Shown here: piece by piece, positions 1 through 12,566 of the stretch
Layout: each line of letters starts with the position of its first letter
Position numbering within the stretch: the first letter of the stretch is position 1
Assembly: GCA_030077755.1 (NCBI GenBank)
Contig: JAQJZZ010000018.1
Coordinates: 682,001-746,000, forward strand
Source: Filosporella fistucella
Lineage: Eukaryota; Ascomycota; Leotiomycetes; Helotiales
Length of the DNA: 64,000 nucleotides
Direction of reading: 5' to 3'
Position numbers and translations under genes: made by a program
The notes under the pieces: model-generated
Told to the model about the DNA's origin: nothing
Databases searched by the model: none
Seen by the model: the letters and a program-made list of their open reading frames with translations, nothing else

Positions 1-122
1 AACATACTTTCTCTTCTACAACTCCTTGCAGCGCAGAAGCTATTGCATCATTAGCCAGATCCATTCATACTTTCTGAAGGCTCTCTTCTCCAGTTCTCTC
101 AAGCCCCTATCAGCCCGACACT
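1..122 (+). promoter_or_regulatory. 5' leader of the first gene
   Basis: Pyrimidine-rich sequence with several CTCTTC/TTCTC stretches leads into the ATG at 123. CT-rich leaders are common just upstream of fungal start codons. No TATA box can be assigned with confidence because the upstream part lies outside the window. Confidence 0.3.
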
Positions 123-848
123 ATGTATAAGCATACCGCTTTTTATGGTCTTTGCTTCCTCCCACTGGTTTGGGCACATCCCACTGCCACCAAGATACTT
201 TCATTTCGATCTGATGCCAACGATACAGCCGCTACACTGGAAAACTCGGTTCTGAGCGTCCCCCCTCTAGTTATACCCGGTTCTAAGCTCGCTGCTGCCC
301 AAGTTCAAAAGCGAGCAGGTAATCTTCCAGCAATCTCTTTCAGTGATGAAGCAAAGGACAGCCTGCGAGGTCCAGAAATCTTGACGAACTTCCTCGAAAC
401 CAGAAATCTCGACACCCAATGGGGTCCGACTGTCTGCAAGATCATCACCAAATTTTCACCTACTGTCAATGGCAATTCAGGAGTATTCAACTACACCGTG
501 CAGGGACCACACAAGAAAGGTCTTAGCTTGGTTCATGAAGGTAAGAATATGCATCTATATGCCGCATTCATGACTCTGAACAAGGATCTACTGCCTCAAT
601 ATGATTTGATGAACCTCTGTACGAGTTCCTTCCACCAAGCCGCTCAGACATATCACGAGCTCAAGTACGGCTTCTTCGACATTCAAACGGCATACTCAGT
701 CAGAAATAATCATCGTATCAATCTTCTGCCGGTTGCTTCGTCGAGCAAGCGTAGCACTTTCAGCGGCCCCATTGGTATCATCAACATTCAGATCGGGGAC
801 GAGGCCGAGGGCATCAGCCTGTTCAATCTCAATGGTCTTCCAGCTTAA
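123..848 (+). CDS. Secreted protein of unknown function with a Kex2-type propeptide site
   Basis: An intron-free ORF of 241 residues. The N-terminus is a clear signal peptide: a hydrophobic run at about residues 5-17 followed by Ala-His. A Lys-Arg pair at residues 63-64 comes after a low-complexity Ala/Val/Pro stretch, the usual place for Kex2 cleavage, so the mature part is probably about 177 residues. A second Lys-Arg lies near the C-terminus. The mature part has only two cysteines and no transmembrane segment. I do not recognise a domain; the glycosylation sequons and secretion signal suggest a secreted or cell-wall protein, possibly effector-like. It sits at the edge of an AT-rich block, a common location for lineage-specific secreted proteins. 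The ATG is the first in frame and gives the signal peptide. Confidence 0.75.
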   Translation: MYKHTAFYGLCFLPLVWAHPTATKILSFRSDANDTAATLENSVLSVPPLVIPGSKLAAAQVQKRAGNLPAISFSDEAKDSLRGPEILTNFLETRNLDTQWGPTVCKIITKFSPTVNGNSGVFNYTVQGPHKKGLSLVHEGKNMHLYAAFMTLNKDLLPQYDLMNLCTSSFHQAAQTYHELKYGFFDIQTAYSVRNNHRINLLPVASSSKRSTFSGPIGIINIQIGDEAEGISLFNLNGLPA

Positions 849-2899
849 TCGTGCCTTGGATACTCTGTTGACCTGCGACGGATAGTTGTCTATCAGACAG
901 AGAAATCATGAAAGAGCTTAGCGTGACAGGGTTGGGTAACTTGGGGGTGACGGAGGATAGCTGGGGTCATTCACTTAGCATGTCTTCAAATTCTTTTAGT
1001 TGAATAGAGTGGGCTTTTCCTGTTTTTCTTTACTTCTTCGTGCGACAGACGATCTCATAGAAATTGACAGAGGCATTTACTGAAATACTGTCTTCCCTGC
1101 CACTCTTCAATGCCGAACAAGTGATTTATAACAAAACAGACACACATGTATGTCCTTGACCGGGGCAAAATTCTACGCGTGCACACCAGATGGAATTCTA
1201 TGTCTTTTGCAGCAATTGATTCTTTATATATCCTTGAAAACCCGAAATCGAATTGCACTTCAAGACCATATCATTCAATTGACCAATCTTGTATTTTTAA
1301 CTCCAAGACCATTGAACTCAAACCTCAAAAATATTCAATGGGGGTCATGTTGCCTTTAAAGGAGTAAGTGCGGGGTATAAGACGAAGCACTTTAAAATTT
1401 CTATCTCTTTATTTCGAAGCAAACACAGGACTTCTTTTGAAGATCGAACGCCCTCGAGGAAGTATAGCCTTAGAGAGATTTTTGGCTTGGAAGCATTTTG
1501 AAGTCTAATTCTTGTCAGATTTATACAATTTGGGACGGCAATTCAGCATAATTCTAAATAATTCAAGTACTCAAGACATGAGTTATTGTTATTAACATGA
1601 CTTCTTGTCAACTGCATTCATTATTATTTATCTACTTTCTTATCCTTATTTTATGCATAATAAGTACAGCTACTTAATTGCGTATATATTATTGCTTATT
1701 GCTCTCTAGTTAATGAGCCAGTTTCAGCCCATGCTAGTATGCTACAGCAAGCACTGAGCCTAGCATGCTCCTTCTCCTGGTTCTTGATTTGGCTTTTCAG
1801 GCGATCCTTTGCGTCCTTGAAATGGTCCTTTAGTTTTATTAGATGTGAAGGGGCAAGATGGAGCTTTCATACCTAGCATTTTGCATTTAACTCTTCAAAG
1901 GAGAATTCCTTGCATTTTAAGGATATAGAGATTGACAAATAACATCTGCAGCGAAATTCACTTTCAAATTCAATCCTATTGGTCTGTGAGCATACACTCC
2001 TTGGAGATGATGAAATGAATTGGGTCTGAACAGGTTTCATTGTCAGTAATTTCAATTGTCAATTGGAATCTATTGTCATTTCTATCCACTGTCATTTCCA
2101 CTTGCCGTCATGCATATTCACTGTCAATTACACCACCTTGATATACATACTACTTTCCATTTCTTTACTAACACTGCTCCTAGGATAAACATACTTAAAG
2201 ATTAAATTTTTAGAAATTTGAAGCTATTATGCAAATTGCTGCCAGATGAGTACTCTTTAGCAGCACCACATATTCTGATCTTATTATCCAATGCTAGTAA
2301 ATGCAATTTGCGCTGCTGTTATTTATTGTTCGCCTGGGAGAAATTGGGTTCTTTTATATTTCTATTCTCCTATTCCTACCCTTATTTACACATTCTTCTT
2401 TCGCTGATCTTTTCACTTTGTTAGTGAATCAAAGTTGATGTTCTGCCAGAGTTTACTTCCCAATGTGAAATAGACGAAGCATGTGTTTGAACCTCAATTT
2501 TAAATTTGGGTTCTTAAGACTTGCTTCAATTATTAAGACTGGCTATATAAAAATACATATACCTCTCTCTAAGACATATTTTTCCTCAGCAACGGAATCA
2601 AGATCTGAGCCTGGGAGAATACGCCTCCGGGTAAGGACTTGTTCCAAGTCCCTGCGCTATGGGAATAAAGCTTTGAAGGAGCTGAATTTCCAGGCAAGGG
2701 TGTTATCAATGATCATGGTTCCATAATGCTAGATTGAGAATATTCGTGTAAAACACATAATGATTGCTATTCCATCTAGAAATATGCTAGAATATTTATA
2801 AGCCCTAGCATATAAAGACCGGAACGCCATCCTACCATCCTTCCATCCATACCAAATGCCAATGCCTCCGTTTCAAAGAAAACCTAATGAGCCTTAAAA
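849..2899. other. Intergenic stretch without a supported gene
   Basis: Only short ORFs of 60-81 codons occur, overlapping on both strands and lacking domain features or plausible splice partners. Composition becomes steadily more AT-rich toward 2.9 kb. Around 2050-2140 there are several loosely repeated TGTCA(A/T)TT motifs. Confidence 0.5.
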
Positions 2900-4283
2900 T
2901 AATCATTCAAAGCCATGCAAACCAAGCCTTGATAATATCTATTATATTATCAAATAATTTACTTATTATCTTCTTCTAAAATTAAATAATAAATGAAATT
3001 ATTTCTTTATTAAATCCTAAATATAAAAAGTTACTTGATTATTATTAATAATCTTTCCTTAATTAAAAAAAATTATTATATTATTAATAAGATAATTATA
3101 AAAATAGCTTTATTAAATGCAATTGCTATAAGTCTCTTAAATCTTAATAATCCTATTCTTTAAATTAATAATTTTTTACTTTTCCTTATAATGCAATTTA
3201 ATACCTATTAAATTATTAATATATCCTTTAAAAGTTAAGAGGAATTAAAGTTTATTAACTTGATATTATAAATCTTAATATTATAATAATTAATAGCTAT
3301 AAGATATTTCTTATTATGAGAAATGCATAATTAATCAATTTGCGAATTAGACTATTAAATGGTTTAAGAGCAAATACCATAAAGTGCTTCTTAAAAGCTA
3401 AGAGAGAGTTAGTTCCATTTCTTTTACTTACGCCGGGGAGATTCACTAAATGGTATGACCGTAATTAGTAATTGCAATTAAATAAAGCATATTATTAGCC
3501 TTTTGCCTCCGTTTATATAACGCTATAATAAAATTTGCGCATAAGAAAATGCAATTAATATAATAATAAGGGATATTATAATTTAGCAATTCCTTATAGC
3601 TTATTTCTTTTTATTTTAAGCTATTCTCTAGAGATATTAACTTTATGCAAGTAACTTTAATAATATTAATATCTTTCCATTTTATTCCTTTTATATTTAG
3701 AGAATCCTAATCTATTTCCATTTCTTTTCCTCTTATTTAAATATTATAATTAAGGATTTATATTAATCTTTATATATTTATATTATTTTCAATTTTTTTA
3801 TATTAATTAGCATTAATTATCCTTGCTTATTATATATCTTAAGCAAAATTTTATTAATATAAATTATAAACCTTAAATTATCTATTTTAACTATAAATAT
3901 AATATATAAAATATATATAAAAATATAATCTTATAAATAAAAAGTATATATAAAAAGTTTATTATAATGCTTAATTTACTTTTATATCTTTAACTTAAAC
4001 TTCTTTATCCTTATTTACTCTTATTAAAAATTTTATTTCTTTTTAATTACCTTATCTTAAGTTTTTTTTAATTTATTAAATCTTAATAAAATATTATATA
4101 TTTTTCTTCTTAATAATTTCAATAAATTAGCTTACTTTATAATAACTTTTTTTCTTTAAAAGTATTATTAAATAACTTTCTTTATTAAATAAAGAAAATA
4201 AATTTCTTTTTTCTTTTTCTTAAAAATAAAACTTATTAATTATATCTTTAAAACCTTTATTATTTCTTTTCTCGCCTTTCTTA

Positions 4284-4827
4284 TATAAGATATAAAATAT
4301 ATAATATGAATTAGGGGTAAACCTTTATTATATATATATATTAAAGGAGGGTGGAAGTATCGCTTAAGCTGTGAAGCTTATTAATAAGGAGTAATAATAA
4401 TAAGTATATTTTTTACTTGACTTTTTACTTAATTCTTAAATACAGGAATTAACTCGATTTAAATATTCAGATAATTAATTCTAATAGATTCTATTAATTA
4501 GAAATCCACTATTAATATTAATAATATTATAAGCTATGTGATATTATTAATCAATAATCACATATAAGAACGCGTAATACATTACGTCAATTTAGCTAAT
4601 TAATTAGAAATCCAAAGTTATTAGAACTTTCCAAAAGTCCAAAAACCTAAATATAAAGACGCTAATCCATAATAGGAAGCTATAACTTATAATATAAGTA
4701 ATAATAATATTAATAAGCTTATATATAATTTTATAGTAACTTATTACGGTTAGATTGTGAGAAATCTTTTCTTAAAAAAGTTTTCTCCCTTTTTTTTAAA
4801 AAAAATTTAATAATTATAAATTTAACA
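4284..4827 (-). mobile_element. Solo LTR of the window's copia family
   Basis: On the plus strand it runs from TATAAGATATAAAATATATA to ATTTAACA, the reverse complement of an LTR that begins TGTTA and ends CTTATA. It matches the LTRs at 16641-17207 and 20619-21232 over their length, including the segments AAAGGAGGGTGGAAGTATCG and ACGCGTAATACATTACGTCA. No internal coding region or primer site adjoins it, and the five bases on each side do not match, so it is an old solo LTR or remnant. The element boundaries come from alignment by eye. Confidence 0.75.
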
Positions 4828-5309
4828 AAAGTTTATTAATTTTATTTAAATTATTTAATATATTTTTATTCTTTCTTAGGCTAATAGCCTTTATTTATTA
4901 TATCAATAACCTAAGATTTAGTCTTATTAATATATTTTTTAAGAATCTTATTTTCTTTAATAATAATCTTTAAGACCCTTATAATAATTATTATAAATAA
5001 TTTAAGAAAAAGCTTATTAATAAATTATAATATTAATAATAATAAGGTTATTAATAAATATAATATTAATAATTTATATTTCTATCCTTAAAGGCAAAGA
5101 ATTTAAAATATAAGATATATAAATAAAAAGCAATTTCAAGAATATAATAAGTTATATTTTAATACAAAATTAAATTTTAGCTTTTTAAAATATTAAAACT
5201 AAACTATTTAAAAACTGCTTAATAAGCTCTTATAAATTATTAAATATAAGGGTATTTTTCCTTATATTTATAAAATAATTATAAAAGATAAAAATTTAAA
5301 TATATAATA

Positions 5310-5745
5310 TATATTCTTAAATCCTATTTATAAAGTCTTTTATATAAAGGAATTATTTAAATTTAATTAATAAAGGCTATTCTTATTAATATTAATATAA
5401 TAGCTTTTATAAATTGCTTTAAATAAAATTATATCTTAATTTATTAATTATTTAAGAAATCTCTAAGATTTTAATTATTTAATTATTATTTAAATAATAT
5501 TTATATTAAGGATAAAATATTATATAAGCCGTCTTTAATAAGTATAATCCTTTTTATTTAATATAATAATATAACACTAAGCTATAAAGTAATATATAAA
5601 AATATAATATAAAAGTAATTTAAATATTATTAAGTTTATTATAAAGGAAATAAAAAAGATAAAGATTAAAATAAGAAATTAAAGCTTTTAATATATAAGA
5701 ATTAGCTTAAAACCTTTTTATAATTAGGTTTAAACTTATTAATAT
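5310..5745. repeat. Diverged direct repeat, copy 1
   Basis: Copy 1 of a block of about 430 bp repeated at 6270-6690. Shared landmarks in the same order include TTAATTAATAAAG(G/A)(C/T)TATTCTTATTAATATT, a region around AATATATAAAAATATAATATAAAA, and ATATAAGAATTA(G/A)CTTAAAA. Differences are mostly C/T and G/A, as RIP would leave. The source is not identifiable; two mutated copies of a transposon segment are likely. Confidence 0.6.
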
Positions 5746-5763
5746 TTATTAATATTATATAGT

Positions 5764-5832
5764 ATTCTTATATTATTCTTATATTATTCTTATATTATTC
5801 TTATATTATTCTTATATTATTCTTATATTATT
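5764..5832. repeat. 11-bp tandem repeat (ATTCTTATATT)n
   Basis: About six perfect head-to-tail copies of the unit ATTCTTATATT. It lies between the two copies of the larger direct repeat. Confidence 0.85.
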
Positions 5833-6269
5833 ATTATAAAATATAATTTAAATCTCATTTAATATTTTATATTAAACTTAATAAGTTTTTTTTATAAATA
5901 TAGAGATTTCCATATTATTTATTTAATAAATCTAAATTTACCTTAAAATCTATTTAAATAAATATAAATATAAGAATTTAAAAAAAGATTATTATAATTA
6001 CTTAAAAGATAATAAATTAATAATTAAGGAAATATAAATCAATTAACTTTATTTATTATTAAATACTTATATTAAGTTATTTAAATTTTATTTAAAAATT
6101 ATTTTGAAATTATTTTAATTTAAGTTTTATTATTATAAAATAAGGGAAATACTATAATTATATTAAACCCGAATTTCTTAAAATATAAATTTAAGGATTC
6201 TTTATATTCTTTTTAATTTACCTTTGCCTTATTTTCTTTTTTTAAGCTTTTTAATAAGAATTAATATAT

Positions 6270-6690
6270 ATATATTTAAATTTTATTTATAATATCCTTT
6301 ATATAAAATAACTATTTAAAATTAATTAATAAAGATTATTCTTATTAATATTGATTTAATAGCTTTTATTAATTATTTTATATAAAATTAAATTATAATT
6401 TATCAATTATTTTAAAAACAATTAAGATTTGAATTATTTAATTTTCTTTTAAATTAAGAATAAATTATTATATAAATTATTCTTAATAAATATGATTTAG
6501 TTTAATTAATATAATAATATAAGTATTAAATTATAAAATAATATATAAAAATATAATATAAAAATAATTTAAATATGATTAAATTTATTATTATAAAGGA
6601 AATAAAAAGGCTAAAATAAAAAATTTATGCTTTTTATATATAAGAATTAACTTAAAATCCTTTTATATTTAAATTAACTTTAATTTAAGC
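6270..6690. repeat. Diverged direct repeat, copy 2
   Basis: Partner of 5310-5745 in the same orientation. It ends immediately before the long ATT microsatellite, so the microsatellite may have grown at the edge of this copy. Confidence 0.6.
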
Positions 6691-6699
6691 TTATTAATA

Positions 6700-7119
<420 letters not shown>

Positions 7120-8579
7120 TTAAAATTAATAACCTTATTTATAAATAATATAAATTTTATTAAAAATTATATAATTTAAAAATATATTATAATATATATA
7201 ATACTTATTTAAAGACTTTTAAATATTAGCTTATAAAATAATAAAAAAAGGAAATTAATTATTTAAATATATATAAAATTAAAATATTAAGATTAATAAA
7301 ATAAGATAATAATATATATAATAAAAATATAATTTATAATTCTTTTATATTAAAATGCTTTATTTATTATTATTATATATATATTAATTACTTAATCTTT
7401 TAAGTATTATTAATATTTTAATAATTTTGGCACTTGCAAATATATTATTAAAGATAAAGCAAGAGTAATTATTATTCTTATAATTTTTTTATTATTAAAT
7501 ACCTAAATGCTATAGCTTGCTTAAAAGAAATTAATATATTAAGAATAATATATTATTTATCTTTTTAAAATAAGCCTAAAAGGGCACGGGTTTATAATAG
7601 TTTATCTTCTTAATATATTGCTACTAGTGGATTTAATTATTGTTAAGATGAAAGACTTTTATTACCATCCATTTTAGTGAGCTTAAAATTATGCGTCTTC
7701 TCATTAACCACTATTAGGTCTATGGAGGTGAGGCTTGTTATAGAAGACCATTTCATGCTCTATGGTCCTATAACAACTTTAAGTGAAGTGTTTCCAGAGA
7801 GCCGCATCCTTCTTGTTAATATCACAAGCCAGAGATTAAGCATGCCTTGGTGATATAGCTTATTGAGCAGGTTTATGGACGAAGATTACTTCGCTGAAGC
7901 AATGAACCTGGTGGTTGGTTGCTTGGGATTGCTAGTCGCGGTGGTGCATTTTCCTGGTATAAATTTTCCACACGACCTGAACAGGACATATTATATTGAC
8001 GTATAGTAGAGTGTCTCGATCAAGACCCTTTTAATACATTGTGAGCTATTGACCACCCTATCTTCGGATTAGTCTTCGCTCGCCTTAGCACAATAAGCCT
8101 GGAAAAAAGCTTATCAACACTTGGAAATACCTCCTTGCTCATTGCTACTAGCAAGCCTTACCCCCAAAAATGCATATACTAGAATATGCAAGTGGAAAAT
8201 ATTTATAAAGTCGCACGATGGATCTCTTGGGATCTGAGGATCCTAATGATCTAAGGGTATTTAATAGGGCCGAAGGTTTTATATAAGATTAGCACTTTTG
8301 CCATTAGATAAGAGCTTCGTGCTATTCTTTAAATAATATTTCTTAAAATCAGTAAACTTGCAACTAGAACCATCTCCAGTAATAGACTTATCCCTAACAT
8401 CGAACCCTACGAGCACCGTCCCGTAGAGCGACTATTACATGCTGTCTATAGATGTGCTACGTGCCCTAGCTTGCGCTTCCGAAAACTGTCCTTCTCCACT
8501 CGCCTTAATTTGTAATGAAAATACACCGAGGTTAAATTCTTTGTCCTGAAGGTTCATCCTCGCAGTCCCTTATAGGTAA

Positions 8580-9662
8580 TTAGATGAAGAATAGGTAGCT
8601 AGATGAAGGATATATCTTGCCATTTGATCCTAAAGAACGACCAACTATTTTAGGAACGTAGCGAGTAAAGAACATTTTGGTTGGGGGTACCGAAGCGCAA
8701 ATCTAGAATTTGTGAGAAGAAAACTAGGAATGACTAATTTGCTACTTACGATACCAAGATATAGCTCAATCCCACTAGCTACCCATACTGGAAAAGACAT
8801 CCATGACTTGTCCCAAACAGAAGTAACTTTATAAGCATATATCACTCTTATCACACCTGCTATAGAAACAAGAAGCCCACCACTAAATAAGAGTGCAAGA
8901 AGAATCTGCTGCCGGAGAGGCAGCTGAAGGTTCCATACCTTCGGCATTGGTATTATAACAACTACAAAGTCGGTAATTATATTAATAATGCCATGAGCGA
9001 GAAGGTTCTTAGGATGCGATATACACTCAGGTTGTGGTTTGAAAGATAATGCAACGGCCTTTGACGGTAGACTAGATTCCACAGTTAGTCTAGTAAGGAC
9101 AAATTCGATGTATTAAATATACCCGCATTGAAAAATCTCCGAGAGGCAGAATATCAGGAGTTCAGCTATGCATATAACCATAACTATAACAATTAATCGA
9201 GACGTTTTGGTCGACACAGTCGCGATAAGGCGAAATATCAATATGAGCATAGATAGCTTCGTAAACGTAGTTGCAAGAGAAAATAAAACTTCTAATAACA
9301 TAACCATCTTTAACGCTGTGGTCATAGTACCTGGCTTAACATCCCAAATGTGTCTATTCCAGCCAATACCAATCTCCGCGACTAGACTAGTAATTGCAAA
9401 TGCGGTGGTCGGAATCTAGATTAGGTTAACTTCAACTCCTGTAGATAATAGAATAATATACCATAGCTAGTAGAATCAACCAATCGTCAGCCCCAAAGGT
9501 TTTCGATAATCGAACCCGAGTATATATTCGAAGACTAATAACTAAGCAAACCAGCACGAAACAGACGACGTTGATAATTAGATTCGCCGGCCCCCTAGTC
9601 TCCGGATCTTTATAATTCGGTGCCGGCCACGATGAGATCACATCGATTGGTGGTAATTGCAT
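8580..9662 (-). CDS. Fungal rhodopsin-domain (Pth11-like) integral membrane protein
   Basis: Four exons (9662-9462, 9415-9123, 9071-8750, 8702-8580) joined by GT-AG introns of 46, 51 and 47 nt give 312 residues with an intact frame. The start has the family signature PNYKDPETRGP, then a first helix, RIYTR, and FGADDWLIL leading into helix 2. The later helices follow in order: FTKLSMLILIFRL, a helix ending EIFQCG, IINIITDF with a PMPKVW loop, a Gly/Ser-rich helix 6, and SGIELYLGIICASVP in helix 7. That is the full seven-helix Fung_rhodopsin layout (PF20684-type). The N-terminus has no signal peptide or CFEM domain, and the C-terminal tail is short for the family. Members are plasma-membrane receptor-like proteins; a ligand cannot be predicted. 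The gene lies next to the AT-rich block yet has no disabling mutation. Confidence 0.85.
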
Positions 9663-10826
9663 ATTGTCTGGTGTTGTGTAAAGCTAAGGCAGCGTTAGCA
9701 ATCTATATTCAGTGCTAAGGAAGAGGGCGGAGGGAAGGATTAAAATATATTGATGTTCATGAATATGAGATTAGTCCGCAACATCGGCAAGGTAGTGCAA
9801 TGTTCGCCTTAGTCTTTACGGTGGCACGCTCCCAAGAGCCTCCTGAAGACGTATTTTGCGGCGAGTCGAAAAAGGGCTCAAATTCAAGGTGACTTCCTCC
9901 CTTTCAAGACTTCACAATTTCATATTCCAATCACCTATTGGTCGGTGGTCACTATGTCTAATTATCATAGGACATGCCGCTTACCTGGCTGGATCCACCA
10001 TCACCTTGACATCGACGCGGCTTCAGACTATATAAGCGCCACGAAAACCACCAATTGGAAATAATTAGAGCCACAAAGATTCTTAGCAGGGTAGGCGATT
10101 GGGTTTATGACCATGTACTATTGGGAAGGGAAGGTTCCGAAAACCTTAATATCAACACTAGTGAAAAGCGAGTGACTGCTTGTTGAATTTAACCGACGCA
10201 GGTTAGAACTCGATGATCCGCGAATATTCTCATAATTAGATCTTTCATCAAACTGCTACGAGAATAGATTCGAGTGATAGGAATTATCGGAATATTTATC
10301 CTTCGATTTTTGAAGGGTCATGCACGAGTGACGAGCACAATAAAGAGCGAGAGAGAGGACGCATAGTGGAATTTCAATACTTGGTTACGTCTACACAAAA
10401 AACGTAACCTACCTAGGCACCGCTCGCACAGTCGTCCCAAAATTGCCGTCATCCGAGCCCAGCTTAATGTCTAGCATTATTCACTATTCTTTGGTCCTTT
10501 GACGTTGTGTTGGATCCCGTGCCACTGCTGTGACTGTTGTGGGGTATGTCGATCTCGAAGGTTGGAGTGAGAATCGCCATTGGAGTTGTATTCGGGTTCT
10601 GATCATTGATCGAAGACATAACCTGCTCTGAAGAGGTTAGAAAAGGGAGAAGAAGATGACCTGCATATTGGATGGCTCATTGTGGAGTACCCAGAATGAG
10701 GTGGTGGATCATTCAACATTGACTCATCGACAGTAAAGTTAAGACGCGTGTCACGTTATGAAGCAATCGAGAATTTGTCCATTTGATATTCCATTCAAGG
10801 CACTTAAGTCATACTAAGTGTTTGAA
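9663..10826. other. Intergenic region upstream of the rhodopsin-domain gene
   Basis: No ORF with coding character. The first part presumably carries the promoter of the minus-strand receptor gene. I see no repeat or RNA gene here. Confidence 0.4.
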
Positions 10827-11130
10827 TTCTCAAGCCTTGCCCTTTGCTGTAGTTGATTTCGGCTTGCTTCTTTTAGCCGTCGCTCCCGATTTCCATTCGG
10901 TTAACGGGATGACAGGCTGGCAGTGAGGCTGGAAATATCCTCTGTCAGAAGAATCCATGATGATATAATCATTTCTGCCAGTGATAGTGACCTTCTCGTT
11001 TACTGGCTGTCGCTGGACTGGATTCAATTGTTGATTAATCTCAATTGACGGCAAGTCGATGGTCTCAGACCTCGAGGCTGCTTGCAGCTCAGCAATTTTA
11101 CCGCTGTCGGATTCTGGTATCTCTAAGCCT
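10827..11130 (-). pseudogene. C-terminal protein fragment, family not recognised
   Basis: An open frame of about 100 codons on the minus strand ends in a lysine/threonine-rich tail (SKPKSTTAKGKA, stop). It has no ATG start; the segment before it contains a TAG and runs into the plus-strand chitinase remnant. The charged, non-repetitive residues look protein-like but I recognise no domain. It could be the last exon of a gene whose 5' part was lost where the two fragments meet, or a chance ORF. Confidence 0.25.
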
Positions 11131-11946
11131 ACACCTATCTACAACAAATTCCCAGAAATGGTCCACATATGGTACCTCCGTAGCGCTCGCTGTTTGATTC
11201 GCATCCGCTATTCTTTGCGTTGTCACAGTCATGCCGGCAATCAAGCTAACCTCTTTACCTCTACAAACAACATAGCTAGTACCCCGTTCAGTTCTATGGA
11301 GGTGATCAAATACTACATATCCAAAGGGATCGTAGGGAGTAAGATCATCCTTGGTATGCCGATTTACGACCTATCCTTTGCAGATACCCACGGTCTCGGG
11401 AACCCATTCCATTGGGTTGGCTCAGGTACCTGGGAGTCTGGGATCTATGACTTCAAAGCATTGCCACGTGCGGGGGTGAGCGAGTTTTGCGACAGCTCGA
11501 CCGGATCGAGCTATAGCTATGATGCCATAAGCAGAGAACTGGTCAGCTATGACAATTTGCTGGTGATCACGCAGAAAGCTGCTTTTATCCAGGAGATGGG
11601 ACTGGGTGGCGCGATGTGGTGGCAGAGTAGTGGGGACCAGCTGGGATATGATAGTTTGATTCGGAGCATGGCTGGCATTCTCCACCCTGGTAACCGTTCG
11701 AGCTTGGAGAGTTCCCAGAGCCTACCAGCCTATCCAGATAGCACCTTTAACAACCTCCGGGCTGGAATGCCTGGGTCCGATTACATACTAACCTCGTCCC
11801 TAGCAGGCTCGACTTCTCTCATAACATCCATCCCCTTTGAAGCATCAGAAAGCAAGAAGTCTAGCAGTAGCGGCGAGGTTGAGCTCATGTTATCGGTCTT
11901 CAACGACCTGCGCTTCTTCTCCACGTTATATATCCTTCCAAAATAG
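11059..11946 (+). pseudogene. GH18 chitinase, 5'-truncated remnant
   Basis: An ORF of 295 codons whose middle is plainly the C-terminal half of a glycoside hydrolase family 18 chitinase. From about residue 66: GNQANLF, TPFSSMEVIKYYISKGI, KIILGMPIYDLSF, GLGNPF, GSGTWESGIYDFKALP, then GLGGAMWWQSSGD and the final YPDSTFNNLRAGM. Substrate-cleft residues of the C-terminal barrel are present. The N-terminal half, with the SxGG strand and the catalytic DxxDxDxE motif, is absent: the first 60 or so residues do not fit the family and no such motif lies upstream. A serine-rich tail of about 55 residues follows the domain. It cannot hydrolyse chitin as it stands. No internal stops, so truncation may be recent. 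Confidence 0.75.
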
Positions 11947-12566
11947 CTACGTGTCCTTCCAAGTATCACGTGTATATCTTATATTCTATGCCTCCGCAAG
12001 GCAGTCCGGACATCGCTCGAGCATTTCAGAGTGAAAACCTCAACAGTACCGTCGTATTGTTATGAACCAGCGAGATTAGTCCGAAGGCGAATACCATTAG
12101 CAAAGTTGGTGTCAAGTCGATGAACCGTCCTATTTGCTCACTGAACTTCTCGATACTGCCGTTTTGATGCCGAGTATGGACGTCATGCGGGGTGGGCGTT
12201 TCTTTGGTGAAATATTTGTTTTATGCTCAGACGTATCCGTGTGAAACCGTGCGGGATTTGTTGAGGTGTTCCTGACCAACCATCAAATTTCTCCCCGATT
12301 CGATAAACATCGTGTACCAATTATTGGGCACCTCTAATCGCAAGGAGCATGCCGAATAAGGTCTCACTCAGAGGGTGGTGAGCATCTGATGATGGGAAAC
12401 CCGAATCAAAGTGGCATGGCGGCAGCCCGAGACTTCGTGCCCGCATTTTTGATAGTAGATAAATACCAAGCTTGGTGTTAGACTGTCAGCGGGTTCCATG
12501 CCGGCGTCATGGGTTTTAAGTAGCTTGATTCCTCCATTTTGGATACTCCTCTTCAATGTAAACGTC
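11947..12566. other. Intergenic spacer before the CFEM receptor gene
   Basis: No supported coding region. Small ORFs on both strands lack domain features. The last part probably holds the promoter of the gene starting near 12567. Confidence 0.35.

Noticed and set aside
5764..5832. CRISPR-like array
   Set aside because: The units are contiguous with no spacers and the organism is a fungus.
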